Source of the DNA: Pelagibacterium flavum
GTDB lineage: Bacteria > Pseudomonadota > Alphaproteobacteria > Rhizobiales > Devosiaceae
Assembly: GCF_025854335.1 (NCBI RefSeq)
Contig: NZ_CP107716.1
Location: 1,481,001 to 1,545,000 of the forward strand
Direction: 5' to 3'
Length of the DNA: 64,000 bases
Part shown: positions 35,664-44,140 of the stretch, piece after piece
Position numbering within the stretch: position 1 is the first letter of the stretch
How the letters are laid out: every line of letters begins with the position of its first letter
Notes under the pieces: model-generated
The model's database searches: none
What the model was told of the DNA's origin: nothing
The model's input: the letters and a program-made list of their open reading frames with translations, nothing else
Translations under genes and position numbers: made by a program

Positions 35664-35887
35664 TGGCTGTCCTCGTCATACTGGAACGCTTCTTCAAGCG
35701 GCACGCCAAAGGTGCGCGCTATGCGGAAGGCAACTTCAAGAGAGGGCGAATAGCGCCCCTGTTCGATGGCCACGACGGTCTGGCGGGTGACGCCGACTTT
35801 TTCGGCCAACGCGGCCTGGGTCATCTCCCCGGCGTGGAACCGCAGGGTGCGGATGGTGTTGGAGATTTTTGGTTTTCCCTTGCCCAT
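35660..35887 (-). CDS. Small XRE-type HTH regulator (YozG-like)
   Basis: A 75-residue protein that is almost only a helix-turn-helix: IRTLRFHAGEMTQAALAEKVGVTRQTVVAIEQGRYSPSLEVAFRIARTFGVPLEEAFQYDE. This compact form commonly sits beside a small membrane protein gene, as here (five bases downstream of it). It probably represses its own operon; an inverted repeat at 36377 is a candidate site. Confidence 0.88.
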   Translation of the reverse strand: MGKGKPKISNTIRTLRFHAGEMTQAALAEKVGVTRQTVVAIEQGRYSPSLEVAFRIARTFGVPLEEAFQYDEDSQ

Positions 35888-35892
35888 CCGGT

Positions 35893-36321
35893 CTATCCGA
35901 TCCGGTAGTAAACAAGCTGGGATGCGGCGAAGACGCCGCCGGCCAGCATGGAGATGCCAAACAGCGCGTGAGGCACCAGAACGGTATCGAGGCCGAACGC
36001 CAGCGCGGCAATGACACCGGCGGTCGCCACCGAGAGAACAGCATAACCATTGCGCATGGAGCGGGAACTGACCGCCAGATCGCGCTCGTCCCCGGCTTCA
36101 TCGACCAGTTCCTCGCGCTGGACGATGCTGACGACGATGGTGACCACTATAGAGGCCACGATGTTGAAGACGATCACGTAAAGAATGGCCCAAAGCATCT
36201 GCCAGGCCCCGGCGGATGCATCGGGCGGAGGGCCATCGGTCGCAAGGCCCCAACCCACCCATGTCGAGATGATAAGGGCACTCGTCACCATGATCAGTGC
36301 ATTCCATTGTTTGTAGCTCAT
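35893..36321 (-). CDS. Four-span membrane protein, DUF2178-like partner of the HTH regulator
   Basis: A 142-residue protein with four hydrophobic stretches (about residues 8-26, 42-65, 93-113 and 118-138) and a cytoplasmic acidic loop with the motif VDEAGDERDLAVSSRSMRNGY, typical of membrane proteins paired with YozG-like regulators. ATG 36321 is preferred over an in-frame upstream start at 36381, which would place polar residues and the promoter region inside the gene. First gene of the operon. Function unknown. Confidence 0.75.
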   Translation of the reverse strand: MSYKQWNALIMVTSALIISTWVGWGLATDGPPPDASAGAWQMLWAILYVIVFNIVASIVVTIVVSIVQREELVDEAGDERDLAVSSRSMRNGYAVLSVATAGVIAALAFGLDTVLVPHALFGISMLAGGVFAASQLVYYRIG

Positions 36322-36376
36322 TGCATTTCCCGCGTTTTGATGTGTGGGGAGACGCATAGAACTGAAATTTCTATAA

Positions 36377-36392
36377 GTCAAGTTTTTTTGAC
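36377..36392. promoter_or_regulatory. Inverted repeat, candidate operator of the HTH operon
   Basis: GTCAA, six bases, TTGAC. On the minus strand it includes a TTGACT that could be a -35 box, 56 bases before the membrane protein ATG. Confidence 0.35.
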
Positions 36393-36552
36393 ATTAAGTC
36401 CGAAAAAGCAGATACAAGGTCGTATTTATCGGACTATTAGGATTGGAACTGCTCAGTACGGGGCGCGCGCCCGGCACACGAGATCGCACGCGGCAAGCGC
36501 CAGCGGTGAGCGAGGGAGGGAAAGTGAAGCCGGGCGCGTTGAGTGAAAAGCG

Positions 36553-38973
36553 TCAGAAACGCCCGCGAAGCTGCCCGCCGAATACGGCGTTGGTGGCGCC
36601 CCCTATATGGCCCGCGTCATGACTGACCACCGCACCGAACGCCAGTTCCGCTTCGGTTTCCAGGGCAATCTGGTAGCGCAGCCCGAGGTCGATCTGGCGT
36701 CCGGCCGGGGCCAGGGTGGCGCGATGGTCGGCCATAACAACCGCGCCATCCTGTGTGCGCCCGACCGGCAGGGTGAAGTCGACGGCGCCCGTTTCGAGCC
36801 GCAGGGGCTGGGAGATGGCAAAGGTCAGCTGATCGGCGTCGCCCAGAACATTCGCCGTCGACAGCCCGACCTGAAAAGCTGAAAAGGTCAGGTTATCCAT
36901 TGCGGTCACATAGCCTGAGCCGGCTTCGGCAACAGCGGTGCCTGTCTCAAGGCCGGCAAAAATCATGCTCCCGGCCCCAATTTCGAGTTGGCTGGACAAG
37001 GCGGCCGAATTAATGGCCGCGCCGGATGGCGCTCCCATCAGGCCGAAACCGGAAAGGCCGAGAACCCCGCCCTGTTCCTGGGCGGTCAGCAAGGAAGCCT
37101 TGAGGCCGATCGCGCCCAGATCGAGGCCCAGCGCCGCGCCAACCCCTCCCACGGCGCTTTCCGACAGAGTCGCGTGACTGGAAACAAACCCGTAATGCTC
37201 AACGGTCAATGGTCCGGCTTCAACCTGCCCGACCATCCCCGCGCCACGGCCTGAAAGCGAAGCGAGCGATCCGGTCATCGCGGCCGGGCTGCTCAAACCG
37301 CGAGAGGATGAGACAATTTCCGCGCCGCCCAGGGCTGCCACGGTCAGGCGATATGTGCTTGTCCCGAATGTGGTTTGTCCCGACTGGCGGTCGCTTCCAC
37401 TGACGGCCAGGGCGTCGACGACGGAACTGTCGCCGAAAAGCGGCAGGGCGTGCGGCCGCTCCGGACCGGAATCGGCGGCTATGGCAAAGGTTTCGGCGGG
37501 CACCAGAAAGGGCGTATCGAGGCCATCGAAAACAGCGATGTCCATGCCCGACAATGCCCGGCGCGTGGCGTTGCCATAGGCCGCCCCGGAAACCAGCGCC
37601 GCGCCGGCGAGCGTCGTGCGCTCGGCGCTGTCGAGTGAGCGGCCATTAACCAGCGATACGCCGTCCACCGGGCTGAGCGCCGCAGCTATATCGAGCACGC
37701 CCATGCCCCATTCATCCGAATAGGCCCTGACGATGCCGCTACCGAAATTGACGGTGCCGTCCTGGGCGAAATCGACAAAATCGGAATAGGCAGTCGCCAG
37801 AAGGCGCTTGGTCCATTCCTGCGGTGAGAGCGAGGGGAAAGCCTGAGCCATTATGGCAACCGCCCCGGAAACCTGGGGAGCGGCGAACGAGGTCCCCGTG
37901 CCCAGCCCATAGGAGGTATCGCTGGAAACTCCCGCCGAGCGTGTGGTTCCATCGGCGAACAGGCACTGGCTCGCCATCTCGCCGCAGGCGGCAGAGAGGC
38001 GTGAGGTGCTGGTGATCTCGTTGGCGCTGTTTGTCTGGAACAGTCCGTTTCCCACGGCAATCCACGCATCGAGCTCGGGGATGAACAGTGGCAGTGCGCT
38101 GGACGCGTCGTTGACGGCCAGGGTGTCGTCATTGGACATCGCCCAAACGATCACACCGCTGGACTGGAAGGCTTCGAGTTCATCGAAATAGGTGCTCCAG
38201 GCGGCCTGGGTTCCCCCGGCCAGGCCGGCAAAAGCCTCCGCGACGGTCGAGCCATTCAAAGTCATATGATCGCGCACATCGGTCACGAGGAGTTCGCGCG
38301 TGGGGTCGCCCGGTGGCGTATAGAGCAGACCCCAGGAATTGTTCTGGGCGACGGCATCGAGGCTGGCGGCTTCGGCGGTCGCAGCGGCGAGTTTGTCGAG
38401 ATCGATGCCGGTGCGGCTGCTGTCATCGAGATAGCTTGTGAGATGCAAATCGGCATCGGGGGCGAACCCCATCATGGACCCCTGATCGTCGCTGCCGGCA
38501 ATCAGGGCCGCGACGTGGGTGCCGTGCGAGGAACCTCCGGCGACCGCAATGTTGCCGTTTGCAACGATGTCGGTGCCCGCAAATTCCTGATGGGTCGTGC
38601 GGAATCCGTCGTCAACCACGGCGACGCGCTGGCCCGCTCCAGTCCAGTTGCCCGAGAGCACAAGGTCGAGCCTTGCGAGTTCATAAGGATGGGACTGGTT
38701 CGACCCCCCGCCGCTGATAGCGGCATCGACACCCTGAAAGCGGGAGGAGTTGCGTATCTGAGCGGCTTGCACCGTGTCGAAGGTGTGGGCGACCGAGGCG
38801 CTGACCCAGTCATTGGAATAATCGGGCTGAGGAAGATTGGAATCCGCTGATCCGCCGCCGCCATTGCTCCCCCCACCACACCCGGCGAGGGCAATGCACA
38901 GGCCAACCAGCGATGAGAGCTTCGCAAAGCGGTGGAAAGGTCCGTGCAAAAATTTGATCCCGAATCTTGGCAA
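36553..38973 (-). CDS. Subtilisin-family (S8) lipoprotein protease with autotransporter-like C-terminus
   Basis: An 806-residue exported protein. The signal ends in a lipobox (ALAGC, Cys32), followed by a Gly/Ser-rich tether. The S8 domain (about 95-450) has the triad Asp121/122 in VAVVDDGFRTTH, His150 in GSSHGTHVAAL and Ser362 in GTGTSFAAPQVSG, with the oxyanion Asn in QNNSWGL. Residues 520-806 are rich in alternating polar/hydrophobic strands and end LRGRF, a terminal Phe as in outer-membrane beta-barrels. The start is TTG with no good ribosome site; another TTG lies 8 codons in. It may be surface-exposed. Substrate unknown. Confidence 0.85.
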   Translation of the reverse strand: MPRFGIKFLHGPFHRFAKLSSLVGLCIALAGCGGGSNGGGGSADSNLPQPDYSNDWVSASVAHTFDTVQAAQIRNSSRFQGVDAAISGGGSNQSHPYELARLDLVLSGNWTGAGQRVAVVDDGFRTTHQEFAGTDIVANGNIAVAGGSSHGTHVAALIAGSDDQGSMMGFAPDADLHLTSYLDDSSRTGIDLDKLAAATAEAASLDAVAQNNSWGLLYTPPGDPTRELLVTDVRDHMTLNGSTVAEAFAGLAGGTQAAWSTYFDELEAFQSSGVIVWAMSNDDTLAVNDASSALPLFIPELDAWIAVGNGLFQTNSANEITSTSRLSAACGEMASQCLFADGTTRSAGVSSDTSYGLGTGTSFAAPQVSGAVAIMAQAFPSLSPQEWTKRLLATAYSDFVDFAQDGTVNFGSGIVRAYSDEWGMGVLDIAAALSPVDGVSLVNGRSLDSAERTTLAGAALVSGAAYGNATRRALSGMDIAVFDGLDTPFLVPAETFAIAADSGPERPHALPLFGDSSVVDALAVSGSDRQSGQTTFGTSTYRLTVAALGGAEIVSSSRGLSSPAAMTGSLASLSGRGAGMVGQVEAGPLTVEHYGFVSSHATLSESAVGGVGAALGLDLGAIGLKASLLTAQEQGGVLGLSGFGLMGAPSGAAINSAALSSQLEIGAGSMIFAGLETGTAVAEAGSGYVTAMDNLTFSAFQVGLSTANVLGDADQLTFAISQPLRLETGAVDFTLPVGRTQDGAVVMADHRATLAPAGRQIDLGLRYQIALETEAELAFGAVVSHDAGHIGGATNAVFGGQLRGRF

Positions 38974-39115
38974 TTACCGATGGTCTGCAGAAAATGACAG
39001 GGGTCGGGGACACCGGCCACGGCAATTTCGGACAATTCCCACTTTTGCGAAGCGGGAGGGGCACCGAACGCGGCGTTTCACCGCGTTCGATATCCGGGCT
39101 TTGTGCGTGCGAGGA

Positions 39116-39520
39116 TCAGGGACGGCCCCGACCGGCATCTTCGGGCCGGCCGCGACCTTCATTCTCGTCGTCGTCCTCCTCCTCGAGTTCGACCTCTTCT
39201 TCTTCCTCATCATCATCATCGTCATCGCCATTCATATGGGCGGCCAGCACAGCACCACCGCTCATGGCGTTGGCATGCTCGAGGGCCTCGGTCGAGCGTC
39301 CGCCGGATGCCTCGTGCGCGGTCTGCAGACCGGTCAGGCGCTCATTGACGGGCTCTTCGCCATCCGGGTCGCTGACGTCGGCCTCGCAGCCGGGAATGGG
39401 CTCAAGGCCGAGAAGTTGCGCGATGGACTGGGGGTCGCACGACACGACCTCCTGGGCCAGCGCGGCGCCCGGTGCTGCCATCGAGAGACCGACGATTACG
39501 GAGATGAGCGACAGTTTCAT
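39116..39520 (-). CDS. Secreted protein with highly acidic tail
   Basis: A 134-residue protein. A clear signal peptide (MKLSLISVIVGLSMAAPGAALAQ) is followed by a region with two Cys (residues 28 and 45, possible disulfide) and then an uninterrupted run of about 24 Asp/Glu-dominated residues (99-120), ending with repeated GRGRPED. GGGA precedes the ATG. The acidic tail suggests divalent cation or basic-protein binding, but no family is recognised. The neighbour on the same strand is the subtilase gene, 142 bases downstream. Confidence 0.75.
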   Translation of the reverse strand: MKLSLISVIVGLSMAAPGAALAQEVVSCDPQSIAQLLGLEPIPGCEADVSDPDGEEPVNERLTGLQTAHEASGGRSTEALEHANAMSGGAVLAAHMNGDDDDDDEEEEEVELEEEDDDENEGRGRPEDAGRGRP

Positions 39521-39921
39521 GGAAATTTCCCTTTTCGGTCCGCCAGGCGTATCAGGCGATCAAAGGCCCAACCCGGACGCCTCGCGGACAAGCGCGCCGT
39601 GGCCGGCGCAATACGATGAAACAGAGCGAGTGACACCGCGTATGCGGGGGTACAGTCTTGGTGCTAGCGGCGCCACCCGTTCTGCCATACCATGACCGGA
39701 GGTCTGGTTTGCGAATCGAGCCTAGCAATCAAAGCCTGACGCCGGCCTGAGGTCTCTGTCAGCATTTTGTCAGTTGGGTCGGTTCAAAGTGCCCAGGGGA
39801 CGGCAGGGGATGACGAGCGTATCGCGATGCGTTCGAGGTTCCTGATGCACCAGTTGGCGCTTTGCGTCCCACCCCGAGATGGCGCGCCGTGCGCGCGAAA
39901 TTAACAGGTCCCGAGCCAGCC
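39521..39921. other. Divergent intergenic region, no gene seen
   Basis: About 400 bases between the acidic secreted protein gene and the PepSY-like gene. No convincing ORF or RNA was recognised. It contains a direct repeat that may be a response-regulator site (39757-39773). Confidence 0.5.
39757..39773 (+). promoter_or_regulatory. Direct repeat TGTCAG-N5-TGTCAG, candidate OmpR/PhoB-type site
   Basis: Two identical hexamers 11 bases apart, the usual spacing for tandem OmpR-family dimers, 149 bases before the PepSY-like gene that heads the two-component operon. Confidence 0.45.
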
Positions 39922-40422
39922 ATGCGCATCCTGTCATTTGTTGCTCTCGGCGCGATTGTGGCGCTCACGCCCACACTTGCATCCGCTCAGGGCAATTCGG
40001 GGCGTCCCGATATCGGACGTCCGGACAATCCCGGCCTTGATACTGCCGCGGAAAATTCCGCAGGCGCCGATGTCAGTGACAATGCAGAGCGTGCCGGCGA
40101 GACGCCAGACCCAGACGATGCTGGAAATGGCGCAGCCAATGCCGGAGACATCCCGGGCAATGGGTTGGGCAACGCTGCCGGCGGCGGATCGGGTTCGGCG
40201 CAGTCGGCGCAGGATCGGGCCGCTCAGGCGGTGAGGACAGGGCAGGCGGTTCCCCTGGACCGCGTGCTGCGGCCGGCCCTGGAACAGCACGGGGGCAGCC
40301 TTATCGATACGCGGCTGCTCACCGTCGAGGGGTTTTTGCTCTACGAACTCAAGATACTTCTGCCTGACGGGACGCTCGATACGCTTTACTATTACGCGCA
40401 TACCGGCAACCCGGTCAGATAG
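39922..40422 (+). CDS. Exported PepSY-like protein heading a two-component operon
   Basis: A 166-residue protein. A signal peptide (MRILSFVALGAIVALTPTLASAQ) is followed by a low-complexity Gly/Asn/Asp/Ala stretch (24-100). A folded C-terminal part (GGSLIDTRLLTVEGFLLYELKILLPDGTLDTLYYYAHTG) resembles one PepSY repeat. It ends six bases before the response-regulator gene. In rhizobia the exported FeuN, encoded upstream of feuPQ, restrains its sensor kinase. The similar layout suggests, but does not prove, a periplasmic modulator of the kinase encoded here. Confidence 0.75.
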   Translation: MRILSFVALGAIVALTPTLASAQGNSGRPDIGRPDNPGLDTAAENSAGADVSDNAERAGETPDPDDAGNGAANAGDIPGNGLGNAAGGGSGSAQSAQDRAAQAVRTGQAVPLDRVLRPALEQHGGSLIDTRLLTVEGFLLYELKILLPDGTLDTLYYYAHTGNPVR

Positions 40423-40428
40423 GAAGCC

Positions 40429-41094
40429 ATGCGTGCATTGGTCATCGAAGACGATCCCCGGATTGCCTCCACCATGGCGGCGGCATTGGCTGCGGCCGGG
40501 TTTACGGTCACGGGCGAGGCGGATGGCGAGGAGGCCTGGTTCCTGGGAAGCACCGAGCCGTTCGATGTCATCGTACTCGATCTCGGCTTGCCCCAACTCG
40601 ACGGGATGACCCTGCTCAAGCGGTGGCGGCAGGAAGGCATGACCCGACCGGTCATCATCGTAACGGCACGGGGGCACTGGGCTGAGAGGGTCGACGGGAT
40701 CGAGGCCGGTGCCGACGACTACATCGTCAAGCCGTTCCGGCCCGAAGAGCTGATGGCCAGGGTCCGGGCTGTCCTGCGCCGTTCGGCCGGTCATGCCTCG
40801 CCGCGCATCGAAGTGGGGGACCTGGTTATCGACACGCGCATGCAGCAGGTTTTGCGGGGCGGCGTGCCGATGGGGCTGACGCCGAGAGAATACAGCCTGC
40901 TGTCGTATCTGGCGCACAATCGGGGGCGCGTGGTTTCGCAACTGGAGCTGACCGAGCACCTTTACGCCCAGGATTTCGAACGCGACTCCAATTCCATTGA
41001 GGTGCTGGTGGGGCGTGTGCGCCGCCGCGTCGGGGGCGAGATCATCAAGACGCGGCGGGGTTTTGGATATTACGTGGAAGGACCCGGTGCGTGA
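40429..41094 (+). CDS. OmpR/PhoB-family response regulator
   Basis: A 221-residue regulator. The receiver domain (residues 1-115) has acidic pair IEDDPR, phospho-acceptor Asp in VIVLDLGLPQLDG, VTARG and Lys in DYIVKPFRPEEL. The winged-helix effector (about 128-218) has LTPREYSLLSYLAHNRGRVVSQLELTEHLY and NSIEVLVGRVRRRVGGEIIKTRRGFGYYV. The stop overlaps the GTG of the kinase gene by four bases. A direct repeat at 39757 could be an autoregulatory site. Confidence 0.93.
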   Translation: MRALVIEDDPRIASTMAAALAAAGFTVTGEADGEEAWFLGSTEPFDVIVLDLGLPQLDGMTLLKRWRQEGMTRPVIIVTARGHWAERVDGIEAGADDYIVKPFRPEELMARVRAVLRRSAGHASPRIEVGDLVIDTRMQQVLRGGVPMGLTPREYSLLSYLAHNRGRVVSQLELTEHLYAQDFERDSNSIEVLVGRVRRRVGGEIIKTRRGFGYYVEGPGA

Positions 41095-42440
41095 GGGGGA
41101 CCTCGCTTCGCCTGCGGCTTCTGATCGGGGCAGGCGTGTGGATCGGCCTTGCGATGATCGCGGTCGGCGTTTTGCTCATACACCTGTTCCGGGCGCATCT
41201 TGAAGCCTCGGCAGAAACCGAACTCAGGGCCACGCTCAACCGGTTGGTGGCCCAGGTTGACCGCATCGAAATCGGTGATCTGGACCGGCCGCTGGCCGAT
41301 CCGCGCTACGAGTTGCCCTATGGCGGGCTCTACTGGCAGATCGACGGCCCCGACGGCGAAGTGCTGGCCCGCTCGCCCTCGCTGTTCGATGTGACGCTGG
41401 ACTTGGGGCAGGACGCATCGCCGGCCTTGATCGTATCGGAGGGGCCGGCCGGCATGCCGATCCTGGGACTAAGCCAGACAATCCGGTTTTCCGGGCCGCC
41501 CGACAATCGGCTGGTGGTGACCGTCGCGCGGGATCGCGAGCAGATCGATCTTTCGGTGCGCACCTTTTCGATGCAACTGACCAGTGCGCTCGCGCTGGTC
41601 TGGGGGGCGCTGACGCTTGCGGCGGTCCTTCAGGTCCATCTCGGCCTTGCTCCATTGGCCAGCCTGAGAACCGGTATCGAGGACATCCGCACGGGGCGCG
41701 CGGCGCGGCTGCGCGACGACTATCCGCTGGAAATCGGTCCACTGGTCGAGCAGGTCAACGGGTTGCTCGACGCGCAAAGGGCGATGCTCGAATTTGCGCG
41801 TGCCCGCGCCAGCGACCTGGCCCATGCCCTGCGGACCCCTCTGTCGGCGCTGGGCGCGACCGAGGCACGCCTGCGCGACCTCGGGGACGATCAGGAAGCC
41901 GATGCGCTTGATCGGCTGGTGCAGACGATGAATGAACGCATCGAATATCAGTTGCGCCTCACCCAGTTGCGGTTGCGATCCGCCAGTGCAACGGCCAGCA
42001 CACCTCTGTCTCCCGCGATCGAGCAGGTCGTTTCGGTTCTCAAGAGAACCGAGCGGGGCGGGATGGTCACCTGGAAAATTGCCTGCCCGGACGGAGCCAT
42101 CGTTCAGTTGGACCGTCATGATCTTATCGAACTGATCGGGGTCCTGCTCGACAATGGACTGCGCCATACCTGCGACACCATTGAAATAGCTGTCTGTCAG
42201 GAGGACGAAAACCTGCGCATCATCGTCGCCGACAACGGTCCGGGCATGACCGAGGAGCAGATGAAAACAGCGCGGCAACGCGGTGTCCGTCACGACCAGA
42301 GCCAGGCCGGAACGGGGTTGGGGCTATCGATCGCGCATGACATTGTCGAAATCAACGGTGGCAGGGTGGTCCTCGAGCGTGCGCCGCTCGGGGGGCTGGG
42401 CGTGAGCGTTTTCCTTCCGGGCGCGCTGCCCGACGACTGA
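41091..42440 (+). CDS. Membrane sensor histidine kinase, PhoQ/FeuQ-like
   Basis: A 449-residue kinase. First membrane helix at about 8-32, periplasmic domain about 33-165, second helix at about 168-192, then a HAMP-like linker. The phospho-acceptor motif DLAHALRTPLSALGATEARL has the His-Ala-Leu-Arg-Thr-Pro form typical of PhoQ-like kinases. ATPase motifs are the N-box LLDNGLRHT, DNGPGM and GTGLGLSIAHDIVEINGG. GTG start in a GTGA overlap with the regulator gene. The periplasmic sensor is not recognisable. Confidence 0.92.
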   Translation: MRGTSLRLRLLIGAGVWIGLAMIAVGVLLIHLFRAHLEASAETELRATLNRLVAQVDRIEIGDLDRPLADPRYELPYGGLYWQIDGPDGEVLARSPSLFDVTLDLGQDASPALIVSEGPAGMPILGLSQTIRFSGPPDNRLVVTVARDREQIDLSVRTFSMQLTSALALVWGALTLAAVLQVHLGLAPLASLRTGIEDIRTGRAARLRDDYPLEIGPLVEQVNGLLDAQRAMLEFARARASDLAHALRTPLSALGATEARLRDLGDDQEADALDRLVQTMNERIEYQLRLTQLRLRSASATASTPLSPAIEQVVSVLKRTERGGMVTWKIACPDGAIVQLDRHDLIELIGVLLDNGLRHTCDTIEIAVCQEDENLRIIVADNGPGMTEEQMKTARQRGVRHDQSQAGTGLGLSIAHDIVEINGGRVVLERAPLGGLGVSVFLPGALPDD

Positions 42441-42545
42441 AGCATCGGTCGTTGCCGGCGCACCCGCCAACCGTGAAATAGTGTGACCTGTTTGTCGGAA
42501 CGCCGTGGCGCGGACCGTCGTAACGACAATCAGGAGAGAACAGCC

Positions 42546-43214
42546 ATGGCAATCACGATTACGGCGTTTGAAAATTCGCCGGATGGCGGCAGGGGACTGG
42601 CGCGGGATATGCGGGTGCGCTGGGCGCTTGAAGAGGTGGGGCTGCCCTATGAGGTTCGCCTGGTTTCGCTCAAGCAGATGAAAGAGCCCAGTCACCTCGC
42701 GCTGCATCCCTTCGGGCAGATCCCGACCTATGAGGAGGGCGATCTTGCGCTGTTTGAGACCGGCGCGATCGTCTTTCACATCGCGCAACACCACAAAGGC
42801 CTGTTGCCCGAGGATGAAAATGCACGGGCGCGGGCGATCACCTGGATGTTCTCGGCGCTCAACACCGTCGAGCCGCCGATCGTCGAGCGCGAACAGTCGC
42901 GATATTTGGTGGGTGACAGGCCATGGTATGGCGAGTTGTTGCCCATTCTCGAGGATCGCGTGCGCGTGCGGCTGGACCAACTGGCCAACCGGCTCGGCGC
43001 TTCCGAATGGCTCGACGGCACGTTCAGCGCGGCCGATCTGATCATGGTGCTGGTGCTGCGCAGGCTGGAGGGGGCGGGGATATTGGAGGAATATCCAAGC
43101 CTATCGGCCTATGTGGCTCGGGGGGAGGCGCGGCCCGCATACAAACGGGCTTTCGCGTCCCAGTTAGCGGTCGCCAATCATGATCGAGGCACCAAAGACG
43201 CCAAGCGCCAATAA
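42546..43214 (+). CDS. Glutathione S-transferase family protein
   Basis: A 222-residue two-domain protein. The thioredoxin-like N-terminal domain has RWALEEVGLPYEVRLVSL, the cis-Pro region HPFGQIPTYEEGDLALFETGAIVFHIA and the Glu/Thr glutathione contact. The helical C-terminal domain has GTFSAADLIMVLVLRRL. The ATG follows AGGAGA. Substrate unknown. Its last 51 bases overlap the end of the converging membrane protein gene. Confidence 0.9.
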   Translation: MAITITAFENSPDGGRGLARDMRVRWALEEVGLPYEVRLVSLKQMKEPSHLALHPFGQIPTYEEGDLALFETGAIVFHIAQHHKGLLPEDENARARAITWMFSALNTVEPPIVEREQSRYLVGDRPWYGELLPILEDRVRVRLDQLANRLGASEWLDGTFSAADLIMVLVLRRLEGAGILEEYPSLSAYVARGEARPAYKRAFASQLAVANHDRGTKDAKRQ

Positions 43215-43436
43215 GCCGAAGCCGAAGATCATGACGATGTTGGGATTGTGGACCCAGCCCATGGGGGCAAAGCGCCCCAGCCAGACGGGGTGATAGATCG
43301 CGACGCCGAAACCCGACCAGCCGCCGGCGAACACCGAATACAGCCTCTCACGCCATTTCGCCCTGGGCAGCAGCCCCTTGATGGCGGCGATAAGGATCAT
43401 CAGGCCGGCGACGGGGACAAGCAGGGTCTGGAGCAT
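43164..43436 (-). CDS. Small membrane protein, unknown function
   Basis: A 90-residue protein with hydrophobic segments at about 3-22 and 66-85 and a weaker one in between (FAGGWSGFGVAIYHPVWLG). ATG 43436 starts directly before the first span; in-frame extension to 43673 would run through a repeat-rich region and is unlikely. The 51-base overlap with the opposing GST gene is unusual but both frames look real. Family not recognised. Confidence 0.65.
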   Translation of the reverse strand: MLQTLLVPVAGLMILIAAIKGLLPRAKWRERLYSVFAGGWSGFGVAIYHPVWLGRFAPMGWVHNPNIVMIFGFGLLALGVFGASIMIGDR

Positions 43437-43579
43437 GGCGGGTATTTTCCGGTTGGACGGGGCCGACATACGCCCATCCATGCCGCTGCGCCAGAGTGGC
43501 GATGTCGCATGTTGGCGTCTGAATCGGCATTTGCCTTGATGTCCCATTCCTCCAAAACCCCCTCCGTCACCCCGGCTCC

Positions 43580-43682
43580 CCGCTTTCGCGGGGACAGGCC
43601 CGAGCCGGTGCCCAGCACACTCCGCACCGGCGACGGAACCGCCAGCGCTGCCGGTTACTGGATCCCGGATCAAGTCCGGGAT
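43580..43682. repeat. CCGGG-type dispersed palindromes, copy 2 cluster
   Basis: CCCCG-CTTT-CGGGG near 43578-43592 and ATCCCGGA-TCAAG-TCCGGGAT at 43662-43682, the second followed by GACGCC. Related to elements at 27859 and 47521. No gene is seen between 43437 and 43713. Confidence 0.5.
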
Positions 43683-43713
43683 GACGCCGGTGGAGAGGGA
43701 GGCGTCGGTTGAC

Positions 43714-44136
43714 CTAATCCCGCTTTTGCGTCAGGGCCATGCCGGCGATAATCATGGTCACGCCGATGGCGCTGGCCGCGAGGTTTTCGGTGTTGCCGCG
43801 GGCCAGATCGAGCAGGACGCCCGAGATCATCTGGCCGCCGATGACCAGCATGGCGGTGTTGATCGCGCCGATGCGGGCGATGAGCCAACTGCCCGAGGCA
43901 ACGAAAACCACCCCGATTGTGCCACCCAGATAGGCGTACCATGGGGCGCTCAACGCCCCTTCGGGCCACAGGCCGCCGAGGATCAGGCCCAGAACCGTGA
44001 GCACGGCAAAGCCGACCACATGGTTCCAGTAGGAGGCGATCAGTGCGGTTGTCGACAGCGCCAACCGCCCGTTCAATTGCCGGGAGAGCGAAACGAGGAT
44101 GCCCGCGAGCAGGGCGAAGAGAATGGCTGTGGTCAT
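43714..44136 (-). CDS. DUF606/YdcZ-family small membrane transporter (half 1)
   Basis: A 140-residue protein with about five membrane spans, opening ILFALLAGILVSLSRQLNGRLA and with the family-like PWYAYLGGTIGVVFVASGSWLIARIG. DUF606 proteins resemble halves of drug/metabolite (EamA-type) transporters and are often encoded in pairs. The partner gene lies four bases upstream on the same strand, so a heterodimer is likely. Substrate unknown. Confidence 0.83.
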   Translation of the reverse strand: MTTAILFALLAGILVSLSRQLNGRLALSTTALIASYWNHVVGFAVLTVLGLILGGLWPEGALSAPWYAYLGGTIGVVFVASGSWLIARIGAINTAMLVIGGQMISGVLLDLARGNTENLAASAIGVTMIIAGMALTQKRD

Positions 44137-44140
44137 CTGC

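Noticed and set aside
39180..39235. Simple-sequence (TCC/TCT-rich) microsatellite
   Set aside because: The run encodes the acidic tail of the secreted protein in frame with mixed GAT/GAC/GAA/GAG codons, so it is coding and not a slippage-prone simple repeat.
42489..42515. EcfG-like promoter before the GST gene (GGAAC-N17-CGTA)
   Set aside because: The -10 box lacks the final T of CGTT, and the region lies far from the stress island. It was not counted among the six promoters.
43437..43673. N-terminal extension of the small membrane protein at 43164
   Set aside because: The extension runs through dispersed palindromic repeats and has no signal or domain, while ATG 43436 opens directly before a membrane span.
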